64,000 nucleotides of DNA from Clostridium_AD sp964467165 (GCA_964467165.1 CAYXOL010000022.1:1-64000), one strand, 5' to 3'. Numbered from the stretch's first letter, positions 26,817 to 36,249 are shown. The notes: generated by a model not told the origin, from the letters alone. Numbers and translations: made by a program.

Positions 26817-28250
26817 ATGAATAGAACTATAATGCAATACTTTGAATGGTACCTTCCGCCTGATGGTGGCCACTGGAACTTTCTAAAGTTGCACTGTAAA
26901 GAATTGGGTGAAGCGGGTATAAATACTCTTTGGCTTCCGCCTGCATATAAAGGCGCTGGTGGTATTAATGATAATGGTTATGGGGTTTATGATTTGTATG
27001 ATCTGGGGGAATTTGATCAAAAGTCCACGGTTAGAACTAAATATGGTACAAAAGATCAATACATAGAGGCAATAGCTGCGGCTCACAAAAACAACATTGA
27101 GATAATAGCAGACATTGTACTTAACCAGAAGGGTGGAGCAGATGATACGCAATGGGTAAAGGTAGTTAAAGTGGACCCAACAAATCGAAATAATAAGATA
27201 TCTGGAGAATACGATATAAAAGCATGGACAAAATTTAATTTCACAGGAAGAAATAATAAGTACTCGGACTTTAAGTGGGATTGGGAACAATTTGATGGCG
27301 TAGATTGGGATGAGAATAAAAAAGAAAGTGCTATATTTGAATTTACCGGACTTGGTAAAAGCTGGGACAAGGATGTGGATTCAGAAAATGGAAACTATGA
27401 TTATCTTATGCTTACAGATTTAGATTTTACTTCATCTGTAGTATATGAAGAACTGTTAAAGTGGGGATTATGGTATATTGAAATAGCAAATCTAGACGGG
27501 TTTAGACTAGATGCGGTAAAACATATAGATTATGAATTCTTTAACAAGTGGCTTAAGGATATAAAAAATATTACAAAAAAAGAAATATTTACTGTAGGAG
27601 AATATTGGAGTGCGGATTTGAATATTTTAAAAAAATACCTTGAAGAAACCAACCATGCATTTAATATTTTTGATGTACCGTTGCACTATAATTTTTTTAC
27701 AGCAGCAAAGGAAAAAGAAAATTATGACTTGAGGAATTTAATGTCAAATACATTGATAAGTTGTTATTCTGTAAACTCAGTAACTTTTGTGAACAATCAT
27801 GACACTCAACCTGGACAGGCACTAGAGTCTTTTGTTGATAAATCCTTTAGCTTGCTGGCGTATACTTTTATTTTGACAAGGCAAGAAGGAATACCAAGTG
27901 TTTTTTTTGGGGATTATTATGGAATACCAAATAATAATATAGCTCCCCTAAAAGATTCCATAGATAAATTATTAAAAGCTAGAAGAGATTTTGCCTATGG
28001 ATGGCAACATGATTACTTTCAGGAGGCGCATATTGTGGGTTGGACAAGAGAAAATGGACTAGCTGCCTTAATTTCTAATGATAATAAGGGAGGGCTTATA
28101 CATATGTTCCTTGGAGAAAAATTTGCAGGAGAAATATTTGTGGATATAACTGGGAATAGCCTAGGAGAAATTAAAATAGCTGAGGATGGCAATGGTGATT
28201 TTACGGTTAATGGAAATTCATATTCAGTATGGTGTAGTTTAAAACACTAA
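26817..28250 (+). CDS. Cytosolic alpha-amylase (GH13), His-to-Gln in region I
   Basis: A 477-residue enzyme without signal peptide, close to the liquefying alpha-amylase family (starts MNRTIMQYFEWYLP). The catalytic Asp is in DGFRLDAVKHI, the Glu in FTVGEYWS and the second Asp in VNNHDTQP. Region I reads IADIVLNQKGGAD, where a near-invariant His is replaced by Gln. The start at 26817 follows GGGAGATG; an upstream in-frame ATG at 26775 lacks a site. It probably cuts internal storage or imported maltodextrins next to the second GH13 and malEFG. Confidence 0.92.
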   Translation: MNRTIMQYFEWYLPPDGGHWNFLKLHCKELGEAGINTLWLPPAYKGAGGINDNGYGVYDLYDLGEFDQKSTVRTKYGTKDQYIEAIAAAHKNNIEIIADIVLNQKGGADDTQWVKVVKVDPTNRNNKISGEYDIKAWTKFNFTGRNNKYSDFKWDWEQFDGVDWDENKKESAIFEFTGLGKSWDKDVDSENGNYDYLMLTDLDFTSSVVYEELLKWGLWYIEIANLDGFRLDAVKHIDYEFFNKWLKDIKNITKKEIFTVGEYWSADLNILKKYLEETNHAFNIFDVPLHYNFFTAAKEKENYDLRNLMSNTLISCYSVNSVTFVNNHDTQPGQALESFVDKSFSLLAYTFILTRQEGIPSVFFGDYYGIPNNNIAPLKDSIDKLLKARRDFAYGWQHDYFQEAHIVGWTRENGLAALISNDNKGGLIHMFLGEKFAGEIFVDITGNSLGEIKIAEDGNGDFTVNGNSYSVWCSLKH

Positions 28251-28300
28251 AAAAACTGGGAAAGATGAAATGAAATGTAATATTTGTAGTGGGTTTACTG

Positions 28301-28350
28301 GAACAATGGTTTAGAGTATAATTACTTTGAAATCGTTGTTCTTTATTTTT
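28301..28350 (+). terminator. Terminator after the first amylase
   Basis: GAACAATGGTTT (28301-28312) pairs with AAATCGTTGTTC (28330-28341), including two G-U pairs, and a T-rich tract follows. Confidence 0.65.
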
Positions 28351-28414
28351 TTTATCTTCCAGTGCACTCGTTTGCACTAAATAACAAACAACAATAAATA
28401 GAAAGAGGTGTTTT

Positions 28415-29704
28415 ATGGCTACAAATACTAGTGTGTCCTTGAGAAATATGGTGATGTATTCCATATATATAAGAAGTTACGGAGTTAATGGAACTTTTAA
28501 AGATGTTGAAGAGGATTTAGAAAGAATAAAGGGTTTAGGCACGGATATTATATGGTTAATGCCAATTCATCCTATTGGAATTAAAAATAAAAAGGGACAA
28601 GTTGGCTGCCCTTATGCAATAAAAGACTATAGAGAAGTAAACCCTGAGTATGGTGATTTAAGCGACTTTAAGAGCTTAATTAAAAAAATACATTCCATTG
28701 GAATGAAATGTATTATAGACGTAGTTTATAATCATACTTCTCCAGATTCATGGCTAGTAGAAAATCATCCTGAGTTCTTTTACAAAAAGCCAAATGGTAG
28801 CATGGGAAACAAGGTTGGGGAATGGACAGACGTAGTAGACCTTGATTATAGCAATAGTGAACTTTGGGAATACCAGATAGAGACATTGAAATATTGGTCT
28901 GGGATTGGAGTTGATGGATATAGATGTGATGTTGCGCCGCTTGTACCCTTAGAATTTTGGCTAAGTGCAAGAAAAGAAGTAGCAAAAATCAATGAAAATA
29001 GCATATGGTTATCAGAGAGTGTACATCCGAGCTTTATTCTTACTATGAGAGAGAATGGGTTTGTTGGGCTATCTGACAGTGAAATATACCAGGCCTTTGA
29101 TATGACCTATGATTATGACGTAAACGTTGAGTACCTAGGGTATCACAGTGGACACAGCTCATTAAAGCAATATATAGATAGGGTAGCTATGCAAGAGTCT
29201 ATGTATCCCAGTAACTATGTAAAGTTAAGATTTTTAGAAAATCATGATCAACCTAGATCAAAAAAACTTATTTCTGATGAGGCGTCTCTAAGAATTTGGA
29301 TGGGGTTTTTATATTTCCAAAAGGGTTGCACAATGTTATATGCAGGTCAGGAGGCGCAGGCAGTCCATACACCAAGTCTTTTTGAGGTGGATAAAATAAA
29401 TCTACAGGATATAAAGGAAGATTTTTTGGAATTATTAAAAACCTTAGGAGCAATAAAAAAGGCTGAAATTATGGCTAAGGGTTTTTATGAAATTCATACT
29501 GATAAAGACAAAGATGTTATTTTAGCATCTTACAAGTTTAATAATAAGCTGCTTATTGGAATATTTAATGTAGGTAAACAGGCGGGCACCATTGACTTAG
29601 ATGTGACTGATGGTAGGTATAATAATCTTACGGATGACTCAGTAATAATGGTTAACAAGGGTAAAGTAGAACTTCAAAATAAGCCTATAATTTTTGAGAT
29701 TTAA
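28415..29704 (+). CDS. GH13 alpha-glucan hydrolase, cytosolic
   Basis: A 429-residue enzyme. Region I IIDVVYNHTSPDS keeps the His. The nucleophile Asp lies in DGYRCDVAPLVP, acid/base Glu in IWLSESVHPS and third Asp in FLENHDQPR. It is shorter than most neopullulanases and lacks an N-terminal carbohydrate module. GAAAGAGG precedes the ATG. Likely role: breaking down imported maltodextrins to glucose, maltose or small oligomers. Exact bond specificity cannot be read. Confidence 0.9.
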   Translation: MATNTSVSLRNMVMYSIYIRSYGVNGTFKDVEEDLERIKGLGTDIIWLMPIHPIGIKNKKGQVGCPYAIKDYREVNPEYGDLSDFKSLIKKIHSIGMKCIIDVVYNHTSPDSWLVENHPEFFYKKPNGSMGNKVGEWTDVVDLDYSNSELWEYQIETLKYWSGIGVDGYRCDVAPLVPLEFWLSARKEVAKINENSIWLSESVHPSFILTMRENGFVGLSDSEIYQAFDMTYDYDVNVEYLGYHSGHSSLKQYIDRVAMQESMYPSNYVKLRFLENHDQPRSKKLISDEASLRIWMGFLYFQKGCTMLYAGQEAQAVHTPSLFEVDKINLQDIKEDFLELLKTLGAIKKAEIMAKGFYEIHTDKDKDVILASYKFNNKLLIGIFNVGKQAGTIDLDVTDGRYNNLTDDSVIMVNKGKVELQNKPIIFEI

Positions 29705-29797
29705 TAAAATATTTATGGCACTATAAACAATATGAGATAGGCTACTATTGTGATTTTAACTAAATAAACAAATGTAATAAATTTTCAAAAAAATGGT

Positions 29798-29867
29798 TTG
29801 ACATATAAGAAAACTAATAGTAAAATAAAATTAAGCAAACGGTTGCATAGAATATTAAAACCGTTTG
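29798..29867 (+). promoter_or_regulatory. malEFG promoter with LacI-type dyad sites
   Basis: TTGACA (29798-29803) and TAAAAT (29821-29826) are 17 bases apart, close to consensus. Just downstream, CAAACGGTT (29836-29844) and AACCGTTTG (29859-29867) form a perfect inverted repeat 14 bases apart. The left site, GCAAACGGTTGC, is itself a LacI/CcpA-family-like half-palindrome. Binding there would block transcription start. Confidence 0.75.
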
Positions 29868-29926
29868 TATTATAAAAAAAATATGGCTAGTTAAAAAGTT
29901 TATTTATAATATTAAGGGGGAAAAAA

Positions 29927-31210
29927 ATGAAAAAAATCAAAACATTAATTGCAGTGGCAATGATATCTACATTAATAGTAGGATCAATGGCAGGATGTAC
30001 AAAAAAAACAGAGGTTACACCAGATACAACAAAAGCCACAGTAGATTCAACTAAACCAGTAAGTTTAGCATTGTGGGAACAGGATGATCCAACAGCACAA
30101 AAGATACTTGATGGATTGATCACTGAATTCCAAGCTGCAAACAAAAACATAACAGTTAAAAGAACGCATTTTGAAACTGAAGATTTAAGAAAAAATTATA
30201 CGACTGCCTCACTTGGAACAACAGGACCTGATATTGTACTAGGACCAAATGATAACCTTGGAGTATTCGTTCCTGGTAGTTTAGTGCAGCCTATTGATAC
30301 AGTTGTGGGAGCAGATTTTATGGCAACGTTAGATCCACTAGCATTAGATGCTGCTAAATTTTCAGGAAAACAATATATGCTTCCAGATAGAAATGGTAAT
30401 GAAGTTTTAGTTGCTTACAATAAAAAATTAGTTCCAACTCCTCCTAAAACTTTTGAAGAATTAGAGGCAATGGGATTACAACTTAAAAAAGATGGAAAAG
30501 TAGAATACGGCTTAGTTTTCAATGAAGTTGAACCATTTTTTTCTATAGGGTTCCTAGGAGCTTTTGGTGGTCAAGTATTTGATGATGTTAATGCAACATC
30601 ACCTAAACCAACACTAAATACAGAAGCTGTTACACAGTGGATGACTTTTATGCAAAAAATTCACGCTGAGGGCTTAATTCCTAAAGAAGCAGACGGAACA
30701 GTTGCAGATAATCTTTTCAAAGGTGGAAAAGCTGCATTTGAAATCAACGGACCTTGGGGATTTGGAGATTATACTAAGGCTGGAATAGATTTTGGTATAA
30801 TGCCAATACCTACAATAAACGGTAAATCACCAGCTCCTTATTCAGCGGTTAAGGGATATACAGTATCTGAAGGAGTTAAAGATGCAGATAAATTAGCTGC
30901 AGTTAAAGCTTTCCTTATATTCGTAAATTCAAAAGATGCACAATTAAAAATGGTTGATGCACATCAACAAACTCCAACCAATCTTGAAGCTATGAAAGAT
31001 GCGAAAATTACAGGAAATCCATTAATAGCAGGACAAAAGGATCAATTAGCAGTAGCACTTCCAATGCCAATTATTACACAAATGAGAGCTATTTGGGATG
31101 CTATAAAACCAGTTCAACAAGACGTATTATCAGGAAAAACAAAGCCCGAAGATGCAGGAGCAATTATGCAGAAGAAAGCTGAGGATGGAATAAAAGCTTT
31201 AGGACTATAA
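29927..31210 (+). CDS. malE: Maltose/maltodextrin-binding lipoprotein
   Basis: A 427-residue extracellular solute-binding protein. The signal peptide ends in a lipobox (GSMAGC, Cys near 25) and a Thr-rich linker follows. The body is MalE-like: ALWEQDDPTAQKILDGLI, YTTASLGTTGPDIVLGPND, AAFEINGPWGFGDY and PYSAVKGYTVSEGVKD. It delivers maltodextrins to the two permeases downstream. Codon use is AT-rich and even, as expected for high expression. A hairpin follows the gene and probably sets a high binding-protein to permease ratio. Confidence 0.93.
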   Translation: MKKIKTLIAVAMISTLIVGSMAGCTKKTEVTPDTTKATVDSTKPVSLALWEQDDPTAQKILDGLITEFQAANKNITVKRTHFETEDLRKNYTTASLGTTGPDIVLGPNDNLGVFVPGSLVQPIDTVVGADFMATLDPLALDAAKFSGKQYMLPDRNGNEVLVAYNKKLVPTPPKTFEELEAMGLQLKKDGKVEYGLVFNEVEPFFSIGFLGAFGGQVFDDVNATSPKPTLNTEAVTQWMTFMQKIHAEGLIPKEADGTVADNLFKGGKAAFEINGPWGFGDYTKAGIDFGIMPIPTINGKSPAPYSAVKGYTVSEGVKDADKLAAVKAFLIFVNSKDAQLKMVDAHQQTPTNLEAMKDAKITGNPLIAGQKDQLAVALPMPIITQMRAIWDAIKPVQQDVLSGKTKPEDAGAIMQKKAEDGIKALGL

Positions 31211-31219
31211 TTATTATTT

Positions 31220-31244
31220 AAAAGGGGAGAGATCCCCTTTTTCT
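31220..31244 (+). terminator. Internal attenuator between malE and malF
   Basis: AAAAGGGGA (31220-31228) pairs with TCCCCTTTT (31233-31241), followed by T/C residues. It should allow partial readthrough. Confidence 0.7.
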
Positions 31245-31264
31245 TCTAAGAAAGGAGCATTCAC

Positions 31265-32194
31265 ATGGATGGTACTGTGAAAAAAATAAAAAAGAAAAAA
31301 GGTAGTAGAAGTTTTGGGATAGGACAAAGTAAGATGACCCCTTTCTTTTTTTTAGCACCAGCCGCTACAATTTTAATTCTTGTTGTAGCTTATCCACTTA
31401 TATATGAAATAATTATTTCTTTTAAGAATGTTACGTTACTAAATTTGAAAAGTCAGAAATATCCTTGGATTGGTTTAGATAATTACAAAAATATACTTGC
31501 TGATAGTTTGTTTTATTCTACTTTAATTAGAACAATATTATGGACTGCTATCAATGTATTTTTTCATGTTTCCATTGGATTATTTCTTGCAATAGTTTTA
31601 AATAGAAAATTACCAGGTAAAGCATTTATAAGAGTTTTACTAATTTTACCTTGGGCAGTACCACAATATATTGCTGCTTTAACATGGAAAGGCATGTATA
31701 ATGTGGAATATGGTTCTGTTAATATTATTTTAACGCATTTATTTGGGAGTTCAGCATCAATTCCTTGGCTATCTGTGCCAAATTGGACATTTTTAGCATG
31801 TATTATAACTAATATATGGCTTGGAATTCCTTTTATGATGATGATATCATTAGGTGGACTCACAAGTATTCCAGATGAGTTATATGAGGCTGCAGAACTT
31901 GATGGAGCAACAGGTTTTCAAAAATTTAAAAATATAACGCTTCCATTATTAAAGCCAATACTTACTCCTGCTATAATACTTGGAACAGTATGGACATTTA
32001 ATATGGTTAATGTGGTATACATAATTACTAGTGGCGCAGCATCAGATGAATCTCAAATTCTTATAACAATGGTATTTAAAAGAGCATTCCAATATTTCAG
32101 GTATGGACAATCAGCAGCACTCTCAGTAATTATATTCCTGATTTTGCTGGCATTTAGTACATTCTTTATTAGGGCTCAAAAATCAGAAGATTAG
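31265..32194 (+). CDS. malF: Maltodextrin ABC transporter, permease MalF
   Basis: A 309-residue membrane protein with six segments after a basic N terminus (KKIKKKKGSRS). The EAA loop reads YEAAELDGATGFQKFKNITL. It lacks the large periplasmic loop of enterobacterial MalF, as usual in Firmicutes. AAAGGAG precedes the ATG. It pairs with malG. Confidence 0.92.
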   Translation: MDGTVKKIKKKKGSRSFGIGQSKMTPFFFLAPAATILILVVAYPLIYEIIISFKNVTLLNLKSQKYPWIGLDNYKNILADSLFYSTLIRTILWTAINVFFHVSIGLFLAIVLNRKLPGKAFIRVLLILPWAVPQYIAALTWKGMYNVEYGSVNIILTHLFGSSASIPWLSVPNWTFLACIITNIWLGIPFMMMISLGGLTSIPDELYEAAELDGATGFQKFKNITLPLLKPILTPAIILGTVWTFNMVNVVYIITSGAASDESQILITMVFKRAFQYFRYGQSAALSVIIFLILLAFSTFFIRAQKSED

Positions 32195-32205
32195 AGGTGA
32201 TTAGT

Positions 32206-33060
32206 ATGAAAAAAAGTGATAGATTCAATAGAGGAGATTCTCTCCCAAAGATAATATTGATATATGCATTTTTAGCAGTTGCTTGTATATGCTCAATATA
32301 TCCAATATTAAATATATTAACAGTATCTTTAAGACCAGCAAATGCATTGTTTACTAAATCCCTGAGTATAATTCCCCCTAATGCAACCTTTGATAATTTT
32401 AGACAAGCTTTTATACAATATGATATGCTAGGTTGGCTTTATCATAGTTTAATTGTATCAAGTTCTGCTTGTTTGTTTAGTGTAATGGTTTCAGTTACAG
32501 CAGGATATGCATTTTCTAGATTTGAATTTAGAGGTAAAAAAATGGGCTTATCTTTAATTTTAGTTACTCAGATGTTTCCCTTGGCTATGACTCTGTTACC
32601 ATTATATTTAATGATTATTAACTTGAAGATGACAAATAGTTATATTGCATTGGCAATAATCTATGTATCTACTTCAATTCCATTTAACATTTGGATGATG
32701 AAGGGCTTTTATGATACTATTCCTAAGTCGCTTGAAGAGAGTGCTTTTGTAGATGGAGCTTCAGTGTTTAGGTCTTTTTACCAGATAATATTACCACTTG
32801 CAAAGCCAGCAGTTGCACTAACTGCATTATTCTCATTCATGGGAGCCTGGTCTGAATATATAGTTGCAAGTGTAATCATTAATGAAGCGGGAAAAATAAC
32901 TTTGCCCGTTGGACTTGTAAGTATGCAAGGACAATTTTCGACGGCATGGGGCATTTACTCTGCAGGGGCTTTAATTACAGCTGTGCCTGTAATGATACTA
33001 TTTATAACTTTGTCTAAATACCTTGTTGGTGGATTAACTGTAGGTGGTGTAAAAGGTTAG
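32206..33060 (+). CDS. malG: Maltodextrin ABC transporter, permease MalG
   Basis: A 284-residue membrane protein with six segments and the EAA loop EESAFVDGASVFRSFYQIIL. AGAGG at the malF stop serves the ATG at 32206; an in-frame GTG at 32197 overlaps it. The C terminus (VGGLTVGGVKG) is typical of MalG. No MalK/MsmX-type ATPase gene is nearby, so energy must come from a shared ATPase elsewhere. Confidence 0.93.
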   Translation: MKKSDRFNRGDSLPKIILIYAFLAVACICSIYPILNILTVSLRPANALFTKSLSIIPPNATFDNFRQAFIQYDMLGWLYHSLIVSSSACLFSVMVSVTAGYAFSRFEFRGKKMGLSLILVTQMFPLAMTLLPLYLMIINLKMTNSYIALAIIYVSTSIPFNIWMMKGFYDTIPKSLEESAFVDGASVFRSFYQIILPLAKPAVALTALFSFMGAWSEYIVASVIINEAGKITLPVGLVSMQGQFSTAWGIYSAGALITAVPVMILFITLSKYLVGGLTVGGVKG

Positions 33061-33100
33061 TATTAGAAGATTATAATGTATTAATAGCCCTATTTAAAAA

Positions 33101-33150
33101 AAGGCAATGTATTTACCTGAAATAAATTTAAGGTAAATACATTGCTTTTT
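33101..33150. terminator. Strong bidirectional terminator
   Basis: A stem of about 18 bp (33101-33118 with 33131-33148, one bulge) has A residues to the left and T residues to the right. It can end both the mal operon and the small minus-strand gene. Confidence 0.9.
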
Positions 33151-33158
33151 TATATGGT

Positions 33159-33323
33159 TTAAAGTTGTTTATCACAATCCAATGGTCCACATATATCAAA
33201 CTCCGAATCGGATGGTGCCGGTACAAAATTTGCTTCTTTTTTTGCTTTTTCAAGTTTTGCTTTTTCTATTTTTATTGATTCCTCTGGGCTTAATTTTTCA
33301 ACTGATTTTTCTATATCTGTCAT
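33159..33323 (-). CDS. Small acidic/lysine-rich protein, 54 residues
   Basis: ATG at 33321-33323 follows a GGAGCGG site with good spacing; the stop is at 33159-33161, next to the bidirectional terminator. The product starts MTDIEKSVEKLSPEESIK, continues as a charged helix (IEKAKLEKAKKEA) and ends with two Cys (DICGPLDCDKQL). The Cys-x4-Cys tail could bind metal or form a disulfide. I do not know the family. Ribosome site, sensible composition and the shared terminator support it as real. Confidence 0.65.
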   Translation of the reverse strand: MTDIEKSVEKLSPEESIKIEKAKLEKAKKEANFVPAPSDSEFDICGPLDCDKQL

Positions 33324-33479
33324 TTTTTATCCGCTCCTTTTTTTTTATATTATTTATTTACACTATAAACCTAAAACAAAATTATATCAATAGTTTTGTA
33401 TTTTATCATACTTCTATCACAATTGGTCCTTATAATAAAGGTATAGAGTAAATAAAAAAATATAAGGAGTGTGTGTTTT

Positions 33480-33968
33480 ATGAAAAATATTAAGAAGTTT
33501 GTTTTATCTATGGCAGTAATAAGTGCACTTAGTACTAGTGTTGTTTTTGGAGTGGTGGCTACTAAATCCACAGCAGATATAACTGCGGGATTAACAGGAA
33601 AGACAGTAGAGCAGGTTTCACAAGAGAGAACTTCTGGAAAAACTTATGCAGCAATAGCAAGTGAAGCGGGAAAATTAGATGAGTTTAAAGCAGAGTCACT
33701 TTTGCAGAAAAAATTAGTATTAGATCAAAGAGTAAAAGATGGAAACTTAACTCAGGCTGAGGCGGACAAAATTTATAATGATATCAAGACTAATCAAGTA
33801 ACATGTGATGGAACAGGAAGTGCTGGAATAGGTAAAATGAATGGCGTAGGTTTTGGACAGGGGCAAGGAAAGGGCCAAGGACAAGGAATGGGAAAAGGTA
33901 TGGGTCAAGGATCAGGGCAGCGTAATGGTGCAGGATGCGCTAACACAGCACAGGCAGCTACAAAATAA
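33480..33968 (+). CDS. Exported DUF2680-like protein with Gly/Gln-rich tail
   Basis: A 162-residue secreted protein. The signal peptide spans about residues 1-27 (cleavage probable around VVFGVVATKS). The middle part includes GLTGKTVEQVSQERTSGKTY and RVKDGNLTQAEADKIYNDI, which look like the DUF2680 family. The tail is a GQGKGQGQGMGKGMGQGSGQ repeat before a Cys-containing end. TAAGGAG is correctly placed for the ATG at 33480. It precedes a two-component system and may be a cell-surface factor controlled by it. Confidence 0.8.
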   Translation: MKNIKKFVLSMAVISALSTSVVFGVVATKSTADITAGLTGKTVEQVSQERTSGKTYAAIASEAGKLDEFKAESLLQKKLVLDQRVKDGNLTQAEADKIYNDIKTNQVTCDGTGSAGIGKMNGVGFGQGQGKGQGQGMGKGMGQGSGQRNGAGCANTAQAATK

Positions 33969-34000
33969 AAGAAGTAAAATGTTGAGCATAGTAAGTTATA

Positions 34001-34040
34001 AAAACTGCTGAAATATATAAAATTATTTCAGCAGTTTTTT
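34001..34040 (+). terminator. Terminator after the DUF2680-like gene
   Basis: AAAACTGCTGAAAT (34001-34014) pairs with ATTTCAGCAGTTTT (34025-34038), followed by T residues. Confidence 0.9.
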
Positions 34041-34154
34041 CTAAACAAATAAAATATAGCCTGGTGAAAAATAGTGTAAATAATATTATAAGGAAGGCAT
34101 TTTGTACGGGGAAATTATAGTATAATAAGCTTTATAAGAAAGAGGTGGATTTAT

Positions 34155-34865
34155 ATGGATAATGAAAAAATACTTTTAGTTGATGATGAAGAACGTATGA
34201 GGGACATGATAAAGGAATATACAAGCCTAGAGGGATATGATATAGATGAAGCAGCCGACGGTGTAAAAGCACTAGACCTATTTAAACAGAATAAATATAC
34301 ATTAATTATATTGGATGTAATGATGCCTAAAATAGATGGGTGGACAGTATGTAGGGAAATACGCAAGACCTCAAATGTTCCTATAATTATGCTTACGGCA
34401 AGGGGTGAAGAGTATGATAAGCTTTTCGGTTTTGAGCTTGGGGTAGATGATTACATAATAAAACCATTCAGTCCCAAGGAACTTCTTGCGCGCATGAAAG
34501 CAATAATTCGAAGAAGTGCTAGTAGTGACCTGGGCGCTAAAAAAGAAAATACAGTTACCTTTCAGGGACTTGTCATAGACTTCGATTCAAGAAATACATA
34601 TGTAAATGGTAATATAATTACCCTTACCCCTAAAGAATATAGTTTGCTTACTTTTTTTGCGAAGAATCCAAACAGAGTATATTCAAGGCAACAATTACTT
34701 AATGAGGTTTGGGACTATGATTTTATTGGTGATGATAGGACTGTAGATACACATATAAAAATGCTCCGTGAAAGTATAAGTGAATATAGAAAATTTATTG
34801 TTACAGTTTGGGGAACAGGATATAAGTTTGAGGTGGGTGAAAAAAATGAAAAGTATAGCTCTTAA
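34155..34865 (+). CDS. OmpR-family response regulator
   Basis: A 236-residue regulator. Receiver domain: KILLVDDEERMRDMI, phospho-acceptor in LIILDVMMPKIDG, Lys in YIIKPFSPKE. The winged-helix domain contains LTPKEYSLLTFFAKNPNRVYSR and DTHIKMLRESI-type recognition helix residues. AGAGGTGG lies before the ATG. It overlaps its kinase gene by 20 bases. The family includes PhoP/ResD-like regulators; the signal is not evident. Confidence 0.93.
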   Translation: MDNEKILLVDDEERMRDMIKEYTSLEGYDIDEAADGVKALDLFKQNKYTLIILDVMMPKIDGWTVCREIRKTSNVPIIMLTARGEEYDKLFGFELGVDDYIIKPFSPKELLARMKAIIRRSASSDLGAKKENTVTFQGLVIDFDSRNTYVNGNIITLTPKEYSLLTFFAKNPNRVYSRQQLLNEVWDYDFIGDDRTVDTHIKMLRESISEYRKFIVTVWGTGYKFEVGEKNEKYSS

Positions 34866-36249
34866 ACTATGGTGGGGCATGATAGCACTTGTTGTGGTAA
34901 TGCTTGTTATGCTATGGCTATTCCAAATTGTATTTCTAGAAAAATTTTATACAGGGATAAAGATTTCAGAGGTGAAAGACAAAGGGTATTCTATTCTTAA
35001 CGGGATAGATGTGGGCAGTGACAAAGATATGGAAAGAACTATAGAAACCTTTGCAAACGAAACCAGTTCTAATGTTGAGTTTTTGGATTCAAAGGGAGAA
35101 AGCATATATAGCGCGAGCTCAAATAGTGGCAATTCTCAGCTACCTATGATGATGATGAATAATTCAAGGATCGAAGCTCTTAGTGATATTACCGCAGGAA
35201 AGGAAGTAACACTATCTTTAATTCATCCCAAGTTTCATAATACTTTTATACTTATTGGATTACCCCTTAAAGTTCAAGGTGAATTTAAAGGTGGGCTTCT
35301 TATAAGTTTGCCTTTAGCCCCTGTAAAAGATACTGCTGCCATATTAAAAGTACAGCTATTTTATATTACATTAATTCTTCTTTTTACAGCTCTAGTATTT
35401 GCTTATTTCTTGTCTAGAAGTTTTACTAGACCTATACTTGAAATTACAAAAGTCTCAGAGGAAATGGCTTCCGGTAATTTCTCTGTTAAAATTAAATCAA
35501 AAGGTCGGGATGAAATTGGAAGACTTGCATCCACTATTAATTATATGGGTGAAGAATTATCCAAAATTGAACAACTTAGAAAGGACTTGATTGCTAATGT
35601 ATCCCACGAATTACGGACACCCTTAAGTCTTATTCGTGGCTATGCTGAGACTATTCGAGATGTTACAGGAAATGTTGTAGAAAAGAGAGATAAACAGCTT
35701 GAAATTATTATAGAGGAATCTGAAAGGCTTTCCAAAATAGTTGATGACATTCTTAATTTATCTCAAATACAAGCTGGCTATGTTAATTTGAATAAAACTC
35801 GCTTTAATATTAATGAACTTTTGGAAAGAATTATAATGAAATTTCAAATCTTAAGCGAGAAAACGGGGGTTAATATAATTCTTGAAAATCATGAAGATGT
35901 AATAGTAGAAGGGGACGAAGTGCGATTAGAGCAGGTTATGTATAACCTTGTAAATAACTCTTTTAACCATACCAATAGATTTGGACATATTAATATAAGG
36001 GCAATAGAAAATGAGAAAAACCTTAGAGTTGAAGTTGCGGATACTGGAATAGGTATTTCAGAAGAAGACTTAAAGCATATATGGGACAGGTTTTATAAAA
36101 CAGATAAAGTGGAAGGCATAAAATCTACAGGTAGTGGCCTTGGACTTACTATTGTAAAGACCATTCTGGAATCACATGGATTTAAATATGGAGTAGAGAG
36201 CACAAAAGGAAAAGGGACTATAGTTTGGTTTGAGATTAAAAAGGGCTAA
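34846..36249 (+). CDS. Sensor histidine kinase
   Basis: A 467-residue membrane kinase. TM1 is near residues 10-30. An extracellular region of about 140 residues includes a Met-rich stretch (LPMMMMNNSRIEAL). TM2 near 175-197 is followed by HAMP (ILEITKVSEEMASGNFSV), HisKA (NVSHELRTPLSLIRGY), N box (VMYNLVNNSFNHTN), G1 (VADTGIGI) and G2 (GSGLGLTIVK). The start ATG at 34846 lies inside the regulator gene after GAGGTGGGTG. It phosphorylates the upstream regulator. Confidence 0.93.
   Translation: MKSIALKLWWGMIALVVVMLVMLWLFQIVFLEKFYTGIKISEVKDKGYSILNGIDVGSDKDMERTIETFANETSSNVEFLDSKGESIYSASSNSGNSQLPMMMMNNSRIEALSDITAGKEVTLSLIHPKFHNTFILIGLPLKVQGEFKGGLLISLPLAPVKDTAAILKVQLFYITLILLFTALVFAYFLSRSFTRPILEITKVSEEMASGNFSVKIKSKGRDEIGRLASTINYMGEELSKIEQLRKDLIANVSHELRTPLSLIRGYAETIRDVTGNVVEKRDKQLEIIIEESERLSKIVDDILNLSQIQAGYVNLNKTRFNINELLERIIMKFQILSEKTGVNIILENHEDVIVEGDEVRLEQVMYNLVNNSFNHTNRFGHINIRAIENEKNLRVEVADTGIGISEEDLKHIWDRFYKTDKVEGIKSTGSGLGLTIVKTILESHGFKYGVESTKGKGTIVWFEIKKG

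Noticed and set aside
33182..33451. 89-codon plus-strand frame after malG
   Set aside because: Antisense to the supported 54-residue minus-strand gene and made of Phe/Leu runs from its lysine codons.
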